The position numbers were made by a program, and so were the translations under genes. Under the pieces are notes generated by a model. It had not been told where the DNA came from, ran no database searches, and saw only the letters and a list, made by a program, of their open reading frames with translations. Shown here piece by piece: positions 27,047 to 36,453 of a stretch of 64,000 nt of DNA. Origin of the DNA: Lysobacterales bacterium (GTDB taxonomy: Bacteria > Pseudomonadota > Gammaproteobacteria > Xanthomonadales > Rhodanobacteraceae); NCBI GenBank assembly GCA_017305135.1, contig JAFKNA010000007.1, forward strand, positions 119,441 to 183,440. The letters run 5' to 3'. How positions within the stretch are numbered: position 1 is the first letter of the stretch; every line of letters starts with the position of its first letter.

Positions 27047-27466
27047 ATGCCCCGTGTCCCCGTCGCGCTGGTCGCCGGCGCCCTGCTGCTCGCCGGCTGC
27101 GCGACCGAGAACATGCGCTCGAAGCAGACGGTGCTGGACGAAACCCTGCGCTCCTACGCGGCGACCATCCGCTGGGGCGACATCGAGCAGGCGCAGGCCT
27201 TCATCGAGCCGCGCCTGCGCGCCGAACGGCCGCCCAGCGCGCTGGACCTGGCGCGCTACCAGCAGGTGCGCATCACCGGTTACGACGAGGGCCAGGCGCA
27301 GCCGGTCGGCGAAACCGAGGTGCGGCAGACCGTGCGCATCGACCTGGTCAACATCAACACGCAATCGGCGCGCAGCGTCCTCGACCAGCAGGTGTGGCGC
27401 TACGACGAGGAAGCCAAGCGCTGGTGGCTGGTGTCGGGCCTGCCGGACATCAGCCGGCGCGACTGA
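27047..27466 (+). CDS. Small outer-membrane lipoprotein of unknown function
   Basis: 139 residues. The N-terminus VALVAGALLLAGCATEN is a type II signal with lipobox LLAGC. The mature part is a compact domain (TLRSYAATIRWGDIEQAQAFI, RYQQVRITGYDEG, WRYDEEAKRWWLVSGLP) resembling small NTF2-like or import-associated lipoproteins, but I cannot name a family with certainty. A strong Shine-Dalgarno sequence (GGAGGAGA) precedes the ATG. Confidence 0.7.
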   Translation: MPRVPVALVAGALLLAGCATENMRSKQTVLDETLRSYAATIRWGDIEQAQAFIEPRLRAERPPSALDLARYQQVRITGYDEGQAQPVGETEVRQTVRIDLVNINTQSARSVLDQQVWRYDEEAKRWWLVSGLPDISRRD

Positions 27467-27559
27467 GCGCGTCCCCGAAACCGGCGCGGGGCGGACCGGC
27501 CTTCGATCCCGCATCGCGGCCCGTGCGATAATCCGCGGTCGCCTCCACATCGCCGTCCC

Positions 27560-28027
27560 ATGTCCGAATTCCTGCACCGCCTGCCCGAGTTCCTCGGCAA
27601 CCACCTGATCCTGTCGCTGGCCTTCATCGGCGCGCTGGTCGCGCTGGCCGTGGTCGAGGCGCAGCGCTTCACGCGCGGCTACAGCGCGCTGACGCCGGCC
27701 GGGCTGACGCAGCTCATCAATCGCGACGACGCGCTGCTGATCGACCTCTCCAGCCAGCAGGACTTCGAGAAGGGCCACATCCCGGGCGCGCGCCTGGTGG
27801 CGCCGAGCCAGTTCGATCCCGAGAACAAGGAACTCGCCAAGGCACGCGAGCTGCCGGTGGCGGTTGTATGCCGCACCGGCCAGGCCTCCGCACGTGCGGC
27901 GCGGCGCCTTAAGCAGGCCGGTTTCAGCAAGGTGTATTGGCTCGATGGCGGCGTGAACGGCTGGCAGCAGGCACAGATGCCGCTCGCCCGCGGGCGCGGC
28001 CAGGGCAAGGCGGCGGCACGCGGCTGA
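27560..28027 (+). CDS. Membrane-anchored rhodanese (YibN-like)
   Basis: 155 residues: an N-terminal transmembrane helix (LILSLAFIGALVALAVVE) and a single rhodanese domain with LIDLSSQQDFEKGHIPGARL and the active-site loop VVCRTGQAS (catalytic Cys), ending GGVNGWQQAQMP. It may act in sulfur transfer. The yibN-secB-gpsA order, present here too, is the arrangement known from E. coli. GATAAT about 30 bases upstream is a candidate -10. Confidence 0.88.
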   Translation: MSEFLHRLPEFLGNHLILSLAFIGALVALAVVEAQRFTRGYSALTPAGLTQLINRDDALLIDLSSQQDFEKGHIPGARLVAPSQFDPENKELAKARELPVAVVCRTGQASARAARRLKQAGFSKVYWLDGGVNGWQQAQMPLARGRGQGKAAARG

Positions 28028-28109
28028 AGCGCCGCCATGGGCCGCGCCGCGTGCGCGGCGACGGGCTGCATGGGATAATCGACGCCCTTTTTCCCGACCG
28101 AGCAACCCC

Positions 28110-28622
28110 ATGGCAGAGAACACCAACGGCAACGGCAGCAACGGCCAGGCCGCGCCGCAGCAGGCCCAGGCACAGCTTTCGTTGCAGCGCATCTACGTCA
28201 AGGACGCCTCCTTCGAAGCCCCCGGCGTGCCGCAGGTCTTCCAGCTGCAGGCTCAGCCGAACGTCGAGCTCAACCTCAGCCAGCGCATGTCGCAGATCGC
28301 CGCCGACACCTTCGAGGTGGTGCTGACGGTGACCGCCACCTGCAAGATCGAGGAGCAGACCGCCTATCTCGCCGAAGTGCACCAGGCCGGCATCTTCGGC
28401 CTCACCAACTTCGACCAGCAGAATCGCGACATGATCCTCGCGACCTATTGCCCCAACGTGCTGTTCCCCTACGTGCGCCAGGCGATCTCCGACCTCGTGC
28501 AGGGCGGCGGCTTCCCCCCGTTCTACCTGCAGCCGATCAACTTCGACCAGCTCTACGCCGAGCAGATGCGCCGCCGCGCCGAATCGGCGACCGGCGAATC
28601 GGGCGAAGGCGCCAGCGCCTGA
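28110..28622 (+). CDS. secB: Protein-export chaperone SecB
   Basis: 170 residues. SecB tetramers keep precursor proteins unfolded and deliver them to SecA. Conserved segments: [41 protein letters not shown], and [23 protein letters not shown] with PINFDQLY. The N-terminal 20 residues are a Gln/Asn/Gly-rich extension and the C-terminus an acidic tail, both usual. The gene precedes gpsA by 25 bases. Confidence 0.96.
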   Translation: MAENTNGNGSNGQAAPQQAQAQLSLQRIYVKDASFEAPGVPQVFQLQAQPNVELNLSQRMSQIAADTFEVVLTVTATCKIEEQTAYLAEVHQAGIFGLTNFDQQNRDMILATYCPNVLFPYVRQAISDLVQGGGFPPFYLQPINFDQLYAEQMRRRAESATGESGEGASA

Positions 28623-28647
28623 GGCGCTTCCAGGGGCCGTTCCGGGC

Positions 28648-29661
28648 ATGTCCGAGTTGAAGCCGGTTGCCGTCATCGGCGCCGGTTCGTGGGGTACCGC
28701 GCTCGCCGTGCAACTGGCGCGCAACGGCGTGCCGACCACGCTCTGGGGGCGCTCGCCCGAGGCCATCGTGGAGATGGCGCGCACGCGCGGCAATGCGCGC
28801 TACCTCCCGGGCCTGGAGTTTCCCGAATCCCTGCAGCTCTCGGCGGCGCTGGAACCGCTGGTGCGGGATGCCGGCACGGTGCTGGTCGCAGTGCCCAGCC
28901 ACGCCTTCGGCCGGCTCCTCGGCGAGATCGCGCCGTGGGTCGACGCGGCGAGCGGGATCGCCTGGGCCACCAAGGGCTTCGATCCCGAGTCCGGGCGCTT
29001 CCTGCACCAGCTGGTCGCCGACGCCGTGCCCGGCCAACCGGCCGCGGTCGTCACCGGACCCTCGTTCGCGCACGAAGTGGCGCGCGGCCTGCCGACCGCG
29101 ATCACGGTGCATTCCGCGAACGCCGGGTTCGCGCAAGCGGTCGCGCGGCAGCTCCATTCGCCGTATTTCCGCGCCTACACCGGCAGCGACGTCACCGGTG
29201 CGGAACTCGGCGGCGCCATGAAGAACGTGCTCGCGGTGGCCACCGGCGTCGCCGATGGCATGGAGTGCGGCCTCAACGCGCGCGCAGGCCTCATCACCCG
29301 TGGCATGGCCGAGATGCTGCGCCTGGGTGCGGCGATCGGCGCCCGCCCCGAGACACTGATGGGGCTGGCCGGCCTCGGCGACCTGGTGTTGACCACCACC
29401 GGCGACCTGTCGCGCAACCGCCGCCTGGGGCTCGCGCTTGGCCGCGGCGACAGCCTGGCCCACGCGGTCGCCGCCATCGGCCAGGTGGTGGAAAGCGTGC
29501 AGACCGTGGACACGGTGATGAAGCTGGCGCACGCGCACGGCGTGGAGCTCCCCATTACCGCGCTGGTGCAGCGCGTGCTGCACGAGGAGATGACCCCGGC
29601 CGAAGGCATGCAGGCGCTGATCAACCGCGACCAGAAGCCGGAGTTCCCGGAGCTGGACTGA
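28648..29661 (+). CDS. gpsA: Glycerol-3-phosphate dehydrogenase [NAD(P)+]
   Basis: 337 residues, the family length. It reduces dihydroxyacetone phosphate to sn-glycerol 3-phosphate for phospholipid synthesis. The Rossmann motif is [18 protein letters not shown]; further marks are [42 protein letters not shown] (catalytic Lys), [16 protein letters not shown] and [13 protein letters not shown] with SRNRRLG. Linked to secB as in many gammaproteobacteria. Confidence 0.96.
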   Translation: MSELKPVAVIGAGSWGTALAVQLARNGVPTTLWGRSPEAIVEMARTRGNARYLPGLEFPESLQLSAALEPLVRDAGTVLVAVPSHAFGRLLGEIAPWVDAASGIAWATKGFDPESGRFLHQLVADAVPGQPAAVVTGPSFAHEVARGLPTAITVHSANAGFAQAVARQLHSPYFRAYTGSDVTGAELGGAMKNVLAVATGVADGMECGLNARAGLITRGMAEMLRLGAAIGARPETLMGLAGLGDLVLTTTGDLSRNRRLGLALGRGDSLAHAVAAIGQVVESVQTVDTVMKLAHAHGVELPITALVQRVLHEEMTPAEGMQALINRDQKPEFPELD

Positions 29662-29845
29662 GTGCGCCGGGCGCCGCGATGCGGCCGCCGCCACGGACGC
29701 TGCGCAGACCGGGACTTGCACTCCCGGGCACGAACCTGCACCACATGCCTCCTTGGGAACGGCCGAGCCCCAGCTCGGCCGTGCAACGGTGGCCGCAACA
29801 GCGGCGGAGCTGGGGCTCCGCCACCCCGGATTGCCCAGCCTCGCC

Positions 29846-30310
29846 ATGCTCCACGTCGTCCTCTACCAGCCCGAGATCCCGCCCAACACCGGCAACGTGA
29901 TCCGCCTGTGCGCGAACACCGGGGCGAAGCTGCACCTGGTGCGCCCGCTCGGCTTCGAACTCGACGACGCACGGCTCCGCCGCGCCGGCCTCGATTACCA
30001 CGAATACGCCACGCTGTCCGTGCATGACGATCTCGATGCGTTCACCGCGGCGGCGCAGCCCGCGCGGCTGCTGGCGCTCTCGACCCGCGGGACGATGCGC
30101 TACGACCAGGTACGCTTCGCGGCCGGCGATGCGCTGCTGTTCGGCGCGGAAACGCGCGGCCTGCCGGCCGAAGTCCTCGACACGGTATCCGCCGCGCAGC
30201 GCCTGCGCCTGCCCATGCGCCCGGAAAACCGCAGCTTGAACCTCTCCAACGCCGTCGCCGTGGTGGTGTACGAGGCCTGGCGGCAGGCGGGCTTTCCCGG
30301 GGCGGCGTGA
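29846..30310 (+). CDS. trmL: tRNA (cytidine/uridine-2'-O)-methyltransferase TrmL
   Basis: 154 residues. A SPOUT (trefoil-knot) methyltransferase that methylates the ribose of nucleotide 34 in tRNA-Leu isoacceptors. Motifs: VLYQPEIPPNTGNVIRLCAN, LHLVRPLGFELDD, LLFGAETRGLPAEVL and LPMRPENRSLNLSNAVAVVVYE. The start ATG is in the conserved MLHVVLYQPEIP. The 184 bases before it contain GCCGAGCCCCAGCTCGGC and CGGAGCTGGGGCTCCG inverted repeats. Confidence 0.95.
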   Translation: MLHVVLYQPEIPPNTGNVIRLCANTGAKLHLVRPLGFELDDARLRRAGLDYHEYATLSVHDDLDAFTAAAQPARLLALSTRGTMRYDQVRFAAGDALLFGAETRGLPAEVLDTVSAAQRLRLPMRPENRSLNLSNAVAVVVYEAWRQAGFPGAA

Positions 30311-30335
30311 ACGGGGCACGCCGCGGGCGATCCGC

Positions 30336-30710
30336 TCAGCACGGCGGCAAGGTGGCCGCAGCCGGATCGTAGGTCCCGGCGCAGCAGGCCAATGGCGGCA
30401 TCGGCCTGCCGGCGAAGGCGAAGCTCGCGGGAACTTGCGGTGACGCGTCGGCAACGACGTGCAGTGCGGGCATCAGCGTCACCATGAGCGGCGGCGTGTC
30501 GGCCACCTGCGTGCGGATGGCTTGCGGATCATGCACGTCCGCGATGACCGTCACCTCGGCGAGCAGGGTCGCCTGCAGCGGCGCATCGGCCGGCGGTGCT
30601 CCCGCTTCGGCAGCGCAAAGCGGGCCCATGGCGAGGGATGCGCCGAGTGCGAGCAGCAGGGCGCGCGATCGAGCCGGAAGGCGATGGTGGTGGTGGGGGG
30701 TGGCGTGCAT
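30336..30710 (-). CDS. Small exported protein of unknown function
   Basis: 124 residues with a His-rich start (HATPHHHHRLPARS), a signal-like hydrophobic core (ALLLALGASLAMGPLCA) and a short mature part with four cysteines, two adjacent (LACCAGTYDP) and one at the C-terminus. No family is recognised. It is convergent with trmL. The 257 bases upstream (30711-30967) contain nothing I can identify. Confidence 0.5.
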   Translation of the reverse strand: MHATPHHHHRLPARSRALLLALGASLAMGPLCAAEAGAPPADAPLQATLLAEVTVIADVHDPQAIRTQVADTPPLMVTLMPALHVVADASPQVPASFAFAGRPMPPLACCAGTYDPAAATLPPC

Positions 30711-30967
30711 GGCATCTGCTCCTGGCGAGGAATCCGGGGCCGCCGATCAATCGCGGCGACCCGTTCATCCCGTCTTGAGCAAGGGCTGTGCCAAGCCGGC
30801 CACGGCGCCCGAAAGCGCGCCATGACGCCGTTTCCAGGTCAGCGGTGCCCGAGCGCCAAGCCCTCGCATCCCGTTTTCGGACGCCCGCGCGGACGGCGCG
30901 GACACGGTCGCCCCGGCAAGCTCCTTCGCCAGGGAGGCCGCGCAGGCCCGCTTGCGCGGTCGATGCG

Positions 30968-31426
30968 TCAGGAGGCCTGAGACGGGCTTTCCTGGCGCGA
31001 CCCGGACAGCACCACCATGGCACGGCCCCGGGCCAGCTCCTGCCCGCCGTGCACGACCCGGAAGGCGTACTGCCAGGCGCGGGCATCGGCGTCGAGGCAT
31101 TCGGCGTGCACGTCGAGGTCACCCGCAAGGCCATCGATGCGGGCCACCGCGAGTTCGACATCCCGAAGCGACACCAGCAGGCCGGGGCGCGCCAACCCGC
31201 CGCGGGTACGGGCGAGCAGGCCGCCGTGCACGGCCATCGCCTGCGCGCCGTATTCGCACAGGTGCAGCGCGCGCAGGATGCCGCCACTGCGCAGCGGGTT
31301 CCGCGGCGAGCGGTGCGAGCCGCTGCGGGCATGGACCGACGCCTCGTCCCAGGCGACCACCGCGTCCAGCAGGCACATCGCCCCGGCGTGCGGAATGAGC
31401 GCCTGCCAGTCCGCACGCGGCAGCAT
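30968..31426 (-). CDS. 3-hydroxyacyl-ACP dehydratase-like hotdog protein (ApeP-like)
   Basis: 152 residues. LIPHAGAMCLLDAVVAWDE fits the ApeP/FabZ-like dehydratases of aryl polyene clusters, in which PH.G.MCLL is characteristic; the following GILRALHLCEYGAQAMAVHG is also typical. It would remove water from 3-hydroxyacyl-ACP during polyene chain growth. The start overlaps the stop of the exporter gene (31426), indicating translational coupling as the last gene of the cluster. No ketosynthase or ketoreductase follows. Confidence 0.82.
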   Translation of the reverse strand: MLPRADWQALIPHAGAMCLLDAVVAWDEASVHARSGSHRSPRNPLRSGGILRALHLCEYGAQAMAVHGGLLARTRGGLARPGLLVSLRDVELAVARIDGLAGDLDVHAECLDADARAWQYAFRVVHGGQELARGRAMVVLSGSRQESPSQAS

Positions 31427-33759
31427 TAGGGCCGCTCCCGGCGCGGGCGTGCCATCAGGATCGACAGGCAGAAGTGGAAGCCGACGCCGAGCGCGACGGT
31501 CAGGCCGATGGCGCGCAGCACCGGCAGCGAGGATAGCGCCTGCAGGCCGAATACCAGCAGCGCGGATACGACGCAGACGAGCGTCGCGTGCAGGGTGCGC
31601 CGCGCCTCGGCGTCGTCGGCAACCGGGCGCTCGAAGAACAGCGCGTAATGCAGGCCGAGCCCCGCCGCGAGCGTGAGCGCGACGAGGTGGAACAGCGACA
31701 GCGAAATGCCGGCGGCGCGCTCGACCACCAACACCAGCAGGGTGGCGAGGGTCATCGGCGCCAGCACGTGCCAAGCCCGGCGCGGGCTGCGCAGCGCGAC
31801 CACCACCGTGATGGCGAGCAGCAGCAGCGCCCCGCCGAGTGCCTGCAGGATGCGCTCGCGATAGGCAACGACCAGCGACTCGGAGGCGGCCTTGAGGTCG
31901 AGCACGCGCACGCGCCCCTGCGAGGCCTCGGCCAGCTTCGACAGCGCCGCCGCATCGTGCACGCCTGACAAGGTCGCCAGTCCGGTCCAGCCGCCATCGG
32001 CCGAGAACAGCATGGCGGCGAGGCGCGCGCCAAACGGCGAGCGGGCGAACGCCTCCGGCGTCAGCGGTGGCAACTGCCGGGCGGCCTCCACGTCATTGAC
32101 GAAGGGTTCGAACAGGCCTTGGCGGAACGGCAGGTCGCGGCTGGCGTCGGCGAGCGCGACCTCCAGCGTGGTGCGGTCCGGGAGCTTCGCCTGGCGCTCG
32201 CGCTGCAGGCCGATGCTCGGCAGGTAGCGGCTGGGCCACTCGATGGCGTCGAGGGCGCCGCTGCGCACCAGCGCCGCGCCCTCGGGCTCCAGGATCTGCG
32301 ACAGCGCCAGCACGCTGTTGGCATCCGGGCCGCGCAGCACGAGGAGGTAGCGCACATCCGGCGCGCCGAGCTCGCCGCGCAGCCGCGCGTCGCGCAGCAG
32401 GAGTTCGCGCGGCACCGGCGTCAGCGCGGCAAGGTCGTCCTGCCACAGCGGCCCCGGCGCCTGCCACAGCACCAGCACGCCGGCAAGCGCCAGCAGCCAC
32501 GGCAGCCAGGGGGGTCGCGGTACGCGCTCCAGCCAGGCCTGGGCGCGGGCGATGCCGCGGCGGTCCGCCGCATCGGCGAAGCGCGGCGGCAGCACGCGCG
32601 GCAACAGGTAGCGGGTGGCAAGCCCGGCGACGACGAGGCCGGCGATGGTGAATACGGCGAGCTGCTGCAGTCCGGTGACACCGGAGGCGAGGAAGGCGAG
32701 GTAGGCGATCGCCGCCGAGACGATGGCGGTCGCCAGCAGCGGCCACAGCGCGCGCGCGCTGGCGAGCGCGTCCTCGCCGGCACGGCGGTGGCTGAGCAGC
32801 CGGATCGGGTACTCCTGCGCCACCCCGAGCAGGGTGAAGCCGAAGGCGAGCGTGATGCCGTGCGCGCTGCCGTAGAACCCCGCCAGCGCGCCGATCCCGG
32901 CCAGCGCGCCGCTCGCCACCGGCAGCGCGGCCAGCAGCAGCGCGGGCAGGCTGCGGTAGGCGAACAGCAGCAGCAGCAGGAAGCCGATCGTGCTGGCGAT
33001 GCCGATGCGATCGGCCTCGGCGCGCGTGGTGGCGCTGACCCGCGCGCTGAAGTAGCCGGGGCCGCTCAACAGCAGGCGTGCGGAGGCCGCTTCCGGCAGC
33101 GCGTGCCAGGCCGCCTCGAGGGCGGCGATGGCCTCACCTTGGCCGGCCGGATCGAAACCGGCGGCGCGCGTCTCGACCAGCATGAGCGCCTCGCCGGAAG
33201 CGGAAAACCACACGCCGTCGCGGGTCTGCGGCGCCTTCGGCGGCGCCCAGCGCTCGGCGATGGCGAGGGTCTCCAGGGTCGGGTCGCTGGCCAGCAGCGG
33301 CTTCAGCATGACCCCGGCCGGCGAGGCGAGGTCTTCCACGCGCTGCTCGAGCTGCTCGCCGAGCCAGGTGGCGTCGAGGCGGTGCGAATCCAGCGTCGGC
33401 GACAGGAGATAGCGGTAGGGCAGCAGCGCGGGATCGAGCTGCGTGGCGTCGAAGGCGCCGTTGATCACCTGGCCGAAGCGCGGATCATCGGCAAGCGCCG
33501 CCGCCAGGCCGCGGCTGAGCGCCGCCAGCGTCGGCACCGGCGCGCCCTCGATGGCGACCAGCAGCAGGCGCGATCCGGGGCCCTCGCCGATCTGCTCCAG
33601 CAGCAGCTTCTGGTCGGCGGTCTGCGGCGCCGGCATGAAGCTGCGAAGGTCCGTGGTCACCTGCAGCCGGGCCAGCGCGAAGGCGGCAAGGCCCGCCAGC
33701 ACGGCGAGCCAGGCCGCGATCAGGAGCGGCACGCGCAGGCGTTCAGGGATGGGGCGCAT
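31426..33759 (-). CDS. MMPL/RND-family exporter of the aryl-polyene cluster
   Basis: 777 residues in two repeats, each with one transmembrane helix, a large periplasmic loop and a bundle of five helices (for example IGFLLLLLFAYRSLPALLLA and LLLLAITVVVALRSP). This is the topology of MMPL-type exporters such as ApeN/XanK, thought to move the lipid-linked aryl polyene across the inner membrane. Motifs around FGFTLLGVAQEYPIRLLSH and LTLAAGLGLHYALFFER occupy the equivalent positions in both halves. It is preceded by the LolA-like gene, as in known clusters. Confidence 0.88.
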   Translation of the reverse strand: MRPIPERLRVPLLIAAWLAVLAGLAAFALARLQVTTDLRSFMPAPQTADQKLLLEQIGEGPGSRLLLVAIEGAPVPTLAALSRGLAAALADDPRFGQVINGAFDATQLDPALLPYRYLLSPTLDSHRLDATWLGEQLEQRVEDLASPAGVMLKPLLASDPTLETLAIAERWAPPKAPQTRDGVWFSASGEALMLVETRAAGFDPAGQGEAIAALEAAWHALPEAASARLLLSGPGYFSARVSATTRAEADRIGIASTIGFLLLLLFAYRSLPALLLAALPVASGALAGIGALAGFYGSAHGITLAFGFTLLGVAQEYPIRLLSHRRAGEDALASARALWPLLATAIVSAAIAYLAFLASGVTGLQQLAVFTIAGLVVAGLATRYLLPRVLPPRFADAADRRGIARAQAWLERVPRPPWLPWLLALAGVLVLWQAPGPLWQDDLAALTPVPRELLLRDARLRGELGAPDVRYLLVLRGPDANSVLALSQILEPEGAALVRSGALDAIEWPSRYLPSIGLQRERQAKLPDRTTLEVALADASRDLPFRQGLFEPFVNDVEAARQLPPLTPEAFARSPFGARLAAMLFSADGGWTGLATLSGVHDAAALSKLAEASQGRVRVLDLKAASESLVVAYRERILQALGGALLLLAITVVVALRSPRRAWHVLAPMTLATLLVLVVERAAGISLSLFHLVALTLAAGLGLHYALFFERPVADDAEARRTLHATLVCVVSALLVFGLQALSSLPVLRAIGLTVALGVGFHFCLSILMARPRRERP

Positions 33760-33806
33760 GCGGGTTCAGTCGCTGTCGCGCGGGTGGAAGGCGCGCGCCG
33801 CGCCGC

Positions 33807-34484
33807 TCATGGCGCCTTGCCGCCGCGGCACAGGTTCTCCAGTTGCGCCGGCGCCGGGCGCGGCGGCAGCTTCACCGTGGCGAGGCGCTCGACCAGCAGC
33901 ACGCCGACGTCGCCATCGGCTTCGCGGGTGCGGAAGCAGAGCGGGGTGTCGCCACTCCCGTCCACCTCGATCGCGCTGACGCGTCGTGCCAGGCGCGGGT
34001 CGCGCGGGGTGAGCTCGAGCCGCCAGTGCGCGGGGTTGCCGCTGGCGGCGAGCGTGAAATCCTTCTCCAGCGCGGCTGCGTCGCCACCCAGCAGTGCGCC
34101 GAAACCGCGCAGGAAGCCTTCCAGCTCCGGGATCTGGCTGAGCGAGAAGCGGCGCGGCGCGCGTTTCCCGCGCTGCACCGTCACCTCGCCGCCGGCAATC
34201 CGGGTGTCCTCCCGGTAGGGCGTGTCGACGCGCTTGCCGAGCTGGCCGGGGCCGAGGTATTCGAGTTCGCCGCGCGCGATCAGCGGGCGGTCGAGGAGGC
34301 CCGAGAAGCGCACCTCGGTGAAGGCGGTGCGCGCCGGCGCGTCGCGGCCGAGCGACGCGATCAGGCGCGCCGGCTCGAGCGGCGCGGCTTCAGGCGGGGT
34401 CGCCGCCGACGCGGACGCCAGCCACGCCACGGCCAACGTCAGCGGGAGCAGGTTGGCCAGTGCCTTGCGGATTCCAGAAGTCAT
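33807..34484 (-). CDS. LolA-like outer-membrane lipoprotein carrier
   Basis: 225 residues. A signal peptide (LANLLPLTLAVAWLASASA) is followed by a LolA/LolB-like beta domain (TAFTEVRFSGLLDRPLIARGELEYLGPGQLGKRVD, GEVTVQRGKRAPRRFSLSQIPEL). Proteins of this kind (ApeM/XanJ) occur in aryl polyene clusters and probably ferry the lipid product through the periplasm. Its start lies 95 bases inside the end of the acyltransferase gene in another frame. Confidence 0.85.
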   Translation of the reverse strand: MTSGIRKALANLLPLTLAVAWLASASAATPPEAAPLEPARLIASLGRDAPARTAFTEVRFSGLLDRPLIARGELEYLGPGQLGKRVDTPYREDTRIAGGEVTVQRGKRAPRRFSLSQIPELEGFLRGFGALLGGDAAALEKDFTLAASGNPAHWRLELTPRDPRLARRVSAIEVDGSGDTPLCFRTREADGDVGVLLVERLATVKLPPRPAPAQLENLCRGGKAP

Positions 34485-35364
34485 GCCAGTTGAACCAGTT
34501 GCAGGGATCGGCGCGCACGTGGTGTTCCAGCCGCTGCGCGTAGCGGGAGACCAGGGCCTGGAGCGCCGCGGCGCGCTCGCCGCGCGGCAGCGGCGCCCCG
34601 GCTTCGGCAAAGGCCTCGAAATGGACATCGTAGCGGTTGCCGCCGCGGTACAGGCCAAGGCACAGCACCACCGGCACGCCGAGCATCGGCCCGAGCAGGA
34701 ACGGCGCCGCCGGGAACGGCGCCGGCGCGCCAAGGAACTCCGCTTCCACGGTGCGCTCGTGCGGTCGCGCGCGATCGGCCAGCAGCGCCACCAGCGCGCC
34801 GCGGGCGAGGCCCTCGGACATGGCCAGCACCACGTCGGTGCCGGGCTGCGAGGCGTCGATGACGTTGCGGCCGATGGCCGGATCCAGCGCGTGCAGGAGC
34901 CCGGTCAGCGCCGGCGTCTTCTGCACGTCGAGGACGACGCGCAGCTCCACTCCCGGGCAGGCGCGCGGGGCGACGCGCAGCACCTCGAAGCTGCCGACGT
35001 GGGCGCCGAGCAGCAGCACGCCGCGGTCCGGGCGCATGCGCGAGGTGAGCTCTTCCAGGCCGTGCACGCGCACGTCGAAGCGGTGCTCCTGCCCGCCGAG
35101 CAGGAACATGCGGTCGAGCAGGGTGGCGGCAAAGCGGTGGATGTGCCGGAACACTTCCAGCGCGGTCGCCGGGCGGCCGGAAATCCGTGTCAGGAAGGCC
35201 TTCGAGACGCGCCGCTCATACGGCCGGCGCAGGTAGAAATAGAGGGTGATCGGATACAGCAGGAGGCGCGCGAAGCCGCGGCCGCAGCGCAGCCCGATCG
35301 CCGCGATCAGCGTCATGGCGAAGCGGCCGCCGCCTTCCGGCCGCTGGCTCCAGTGCCCATTCAA
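34390..35364 (-). CDS. LpxL/HtrB-like lysophospholipid acyltransferase
   Basis: 324 residues. The membrane-associated N-terminus (GFARLLLYPITLYFYLRRPYERRV) and GAHVGSFEVLR, carrying the HX4E catalytic pair, mark the LpxL/HtrB acyltransferase superfamily; DRARPHERTVEAEFLGAPAPFPAAPFLL is a second conserved region. In aryl polyene clusters this enzyme (ApeK-like) is believed to attach the polyene to its lipid carrier. The last 30 residues overlap the next gene. It overlaps the upstream dehydratase gene by four bases. Confidence 0.85.
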   Translation of the reverse strand: MNGHWSQRPEGGGRFAMTLIAAIGLRCGRGFARLLLYPITLYFYLRRPYERRVSKAFLTRISGRPATALEVFRHIHRFAATLLDRMFLLGGQEHRFDVRVHGLEELTSRMRPDRGVLLLGAHVGSFEVLRVAPRACPGVELRVVLDVQKTPALTGLLHALDPAIGRNVIDASQPGTDVVLAMSEGLARGALVALLADRARPHERTVEAEFLGAPAPFPAAPFLLGPMLGVPVVLCLGLYRGGNRYDVHFEAFAEAGAPLPRGERAAALQALVSRYAQRLEHHVRADPCNWFNWHDFWNPQGTGQPAPADVGRGVAGVRVGGDPA

Positions 35365-35687
35365 GGCGCGGCTGCCTGCGCGGGCACGGGAACGAGTTCC
35401 GCATCGCCGCGCATGATCGGGTCGCCAGCACGCTCGATGCGGAAGCGCACCCGCGCGCCGGTGCGCGCGACGTGGAGCGTGGCCACCTCGCCAGGCCGCA
35501 GCGGCGCCAGGAACTTGACCGCGCCGATCCGCGCGATGATGCCGCCGCAGTCGGCTTCGAGCGCCGCGGCCACCTTATCGAGGAGCACCACGCCGGGCAC
35601 CACCGGGTCGCCCGGGAAATGGCCCGGCAGGCTGGGATGCGTGGCGTCGATGACGAACGCGACCGGAACGGCGGAGCTCACGGTCAT
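35361..35687 (-). CDS. Short FabZ-like dehydratase (ApeI-like)
   Basis: 108 residues. HPSLPGHFPGDPVVPGVVLLDKV is the diagnostic hotdog dehydratase loop with the catalytic His; KFLAPLRPGEVATLHV follows. The protein is shorter than FabZ, as ApeI-type dehydratases are. It probably pairs with the ApeP-like protein at 30968 for dehydration in polyene synthesis. Both ends overlap neighbouring genes by four bases. Confidence 0.85.
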   Translation of the reverse strand: MTVSSAVPVAFVIDATHPSLPGHFPGDPVVPGVVLLDKVAAALEADCGGIIARIGAVKFLAPLRPGEVATLHVARTGARVRFRIERAGDPIMRGDAELVPVPAQAAAP

Positions 35688-36448
35688 CGCGTGCCGGCCC
35701 GCGCCGATTGCAGGAGTGCCGGCCAGGCGCGCGCCAGGCGCAGCACGAAGACCGGCAGCGGCACGTGTGGCACGTGGCGCAACCAGCAGCGGCGGAATGC
35801 GTACTCGCCGACGAGGGCGGCCGCCACCACCGCGAGGCCGCCGAAATGGAGCGCGGTAACCCAGGCCCCGCGGCGGAAGAGCTCCGGTGCCGCCAGCCCC
35901 GCGGCATCGAGCCAGCCACCCGGACGGCAGGCGAGCACCACCACGGCGAGCAGCGCCTGCGCGCCGAACAGGACGGCCCAGAACCCCGTCAGGCCGCGTG
36001 CGTAGGAAGCGATGCCGGGCACCTCGAGGCGCGCCGGGCCTTCCACGGCACGGATCGCGCAGGCGATCAGCGGTTCGCGGCCATCCGCCAGGGTGCGTCC
36101 GAACAGCAGGGCGAGCGCACTGTTGATGAGCACCGGCAGCCCGTCCAGCCAGCCGCGCGGGGCGCCACCCGCTCCCAGCAGCAGGAACACGGTGCCGGCA
36201 AGGATGGATGCCGCGAGGCTGGCCGGATCGCCGCGGCGCAGGCCGGGCAGGAAGATGAGGCCGGTGAGGGCAAGGCCCGCCGCGACGCCGAGCCAGGGCG
36301 CGGTGCCGAAGCCCGCCACCAGCAGCAGGCCCGCATAGCCGCAGGCGATGGCCAGCCGCGGCACGCGCCGCGGCGACGGGGCGGTGCCGGCCACGCCATC
36401 GCGGCCGGACTCACCTGCGGGCGCGCTGCTCGCCGCCGGCCAGTCCAC
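35684..36448 (-). CDS. COG4648-type integral membrane protein of the cluster
   Basis: About 254 residues if started at GTG 36448; the exact start is uncertain. Several hydrophobic helices (LAIACGYAGLLLVAGFG, AASILAGTVFLLLGAG, LTGFWAVLFGAQALLAVVVLACR, LHFGGLAVVAAALVGEYAF) and the conserved PVLINSALALLFGRTL fit the predicted membrane proteins found between the ACP and dehydratase genes of aryl polyene/xanthomonadin clusters. The biochemical role is unknown. Overlaps the downstream dehydratase start by four bases. Confidence 0.75.
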   Translation of the reverse strand: MDWPAASSAPAGESGRDGVAGTAPSPRRVPRLAIACGYAGLLLVAGFGTAPWLGVAAGLALTGLIFLPGLRRGDPASLAASILAGTVFLLLGAGGAPRGWLDGLPVLINSALALLFGRTLADGREPLIACAIRAVEGPARLEVPGIASYARGLTGFWAVLFGAQALLAVVVLACRPGGWLDAAGLAAPELFRRGAWVTALHFGGLAVVAAALVGEYAFRRCWLRHVPHVPLPVFVLRLARAWPALLQSARAGTR

Positions 36449-36453
36449 CGGCT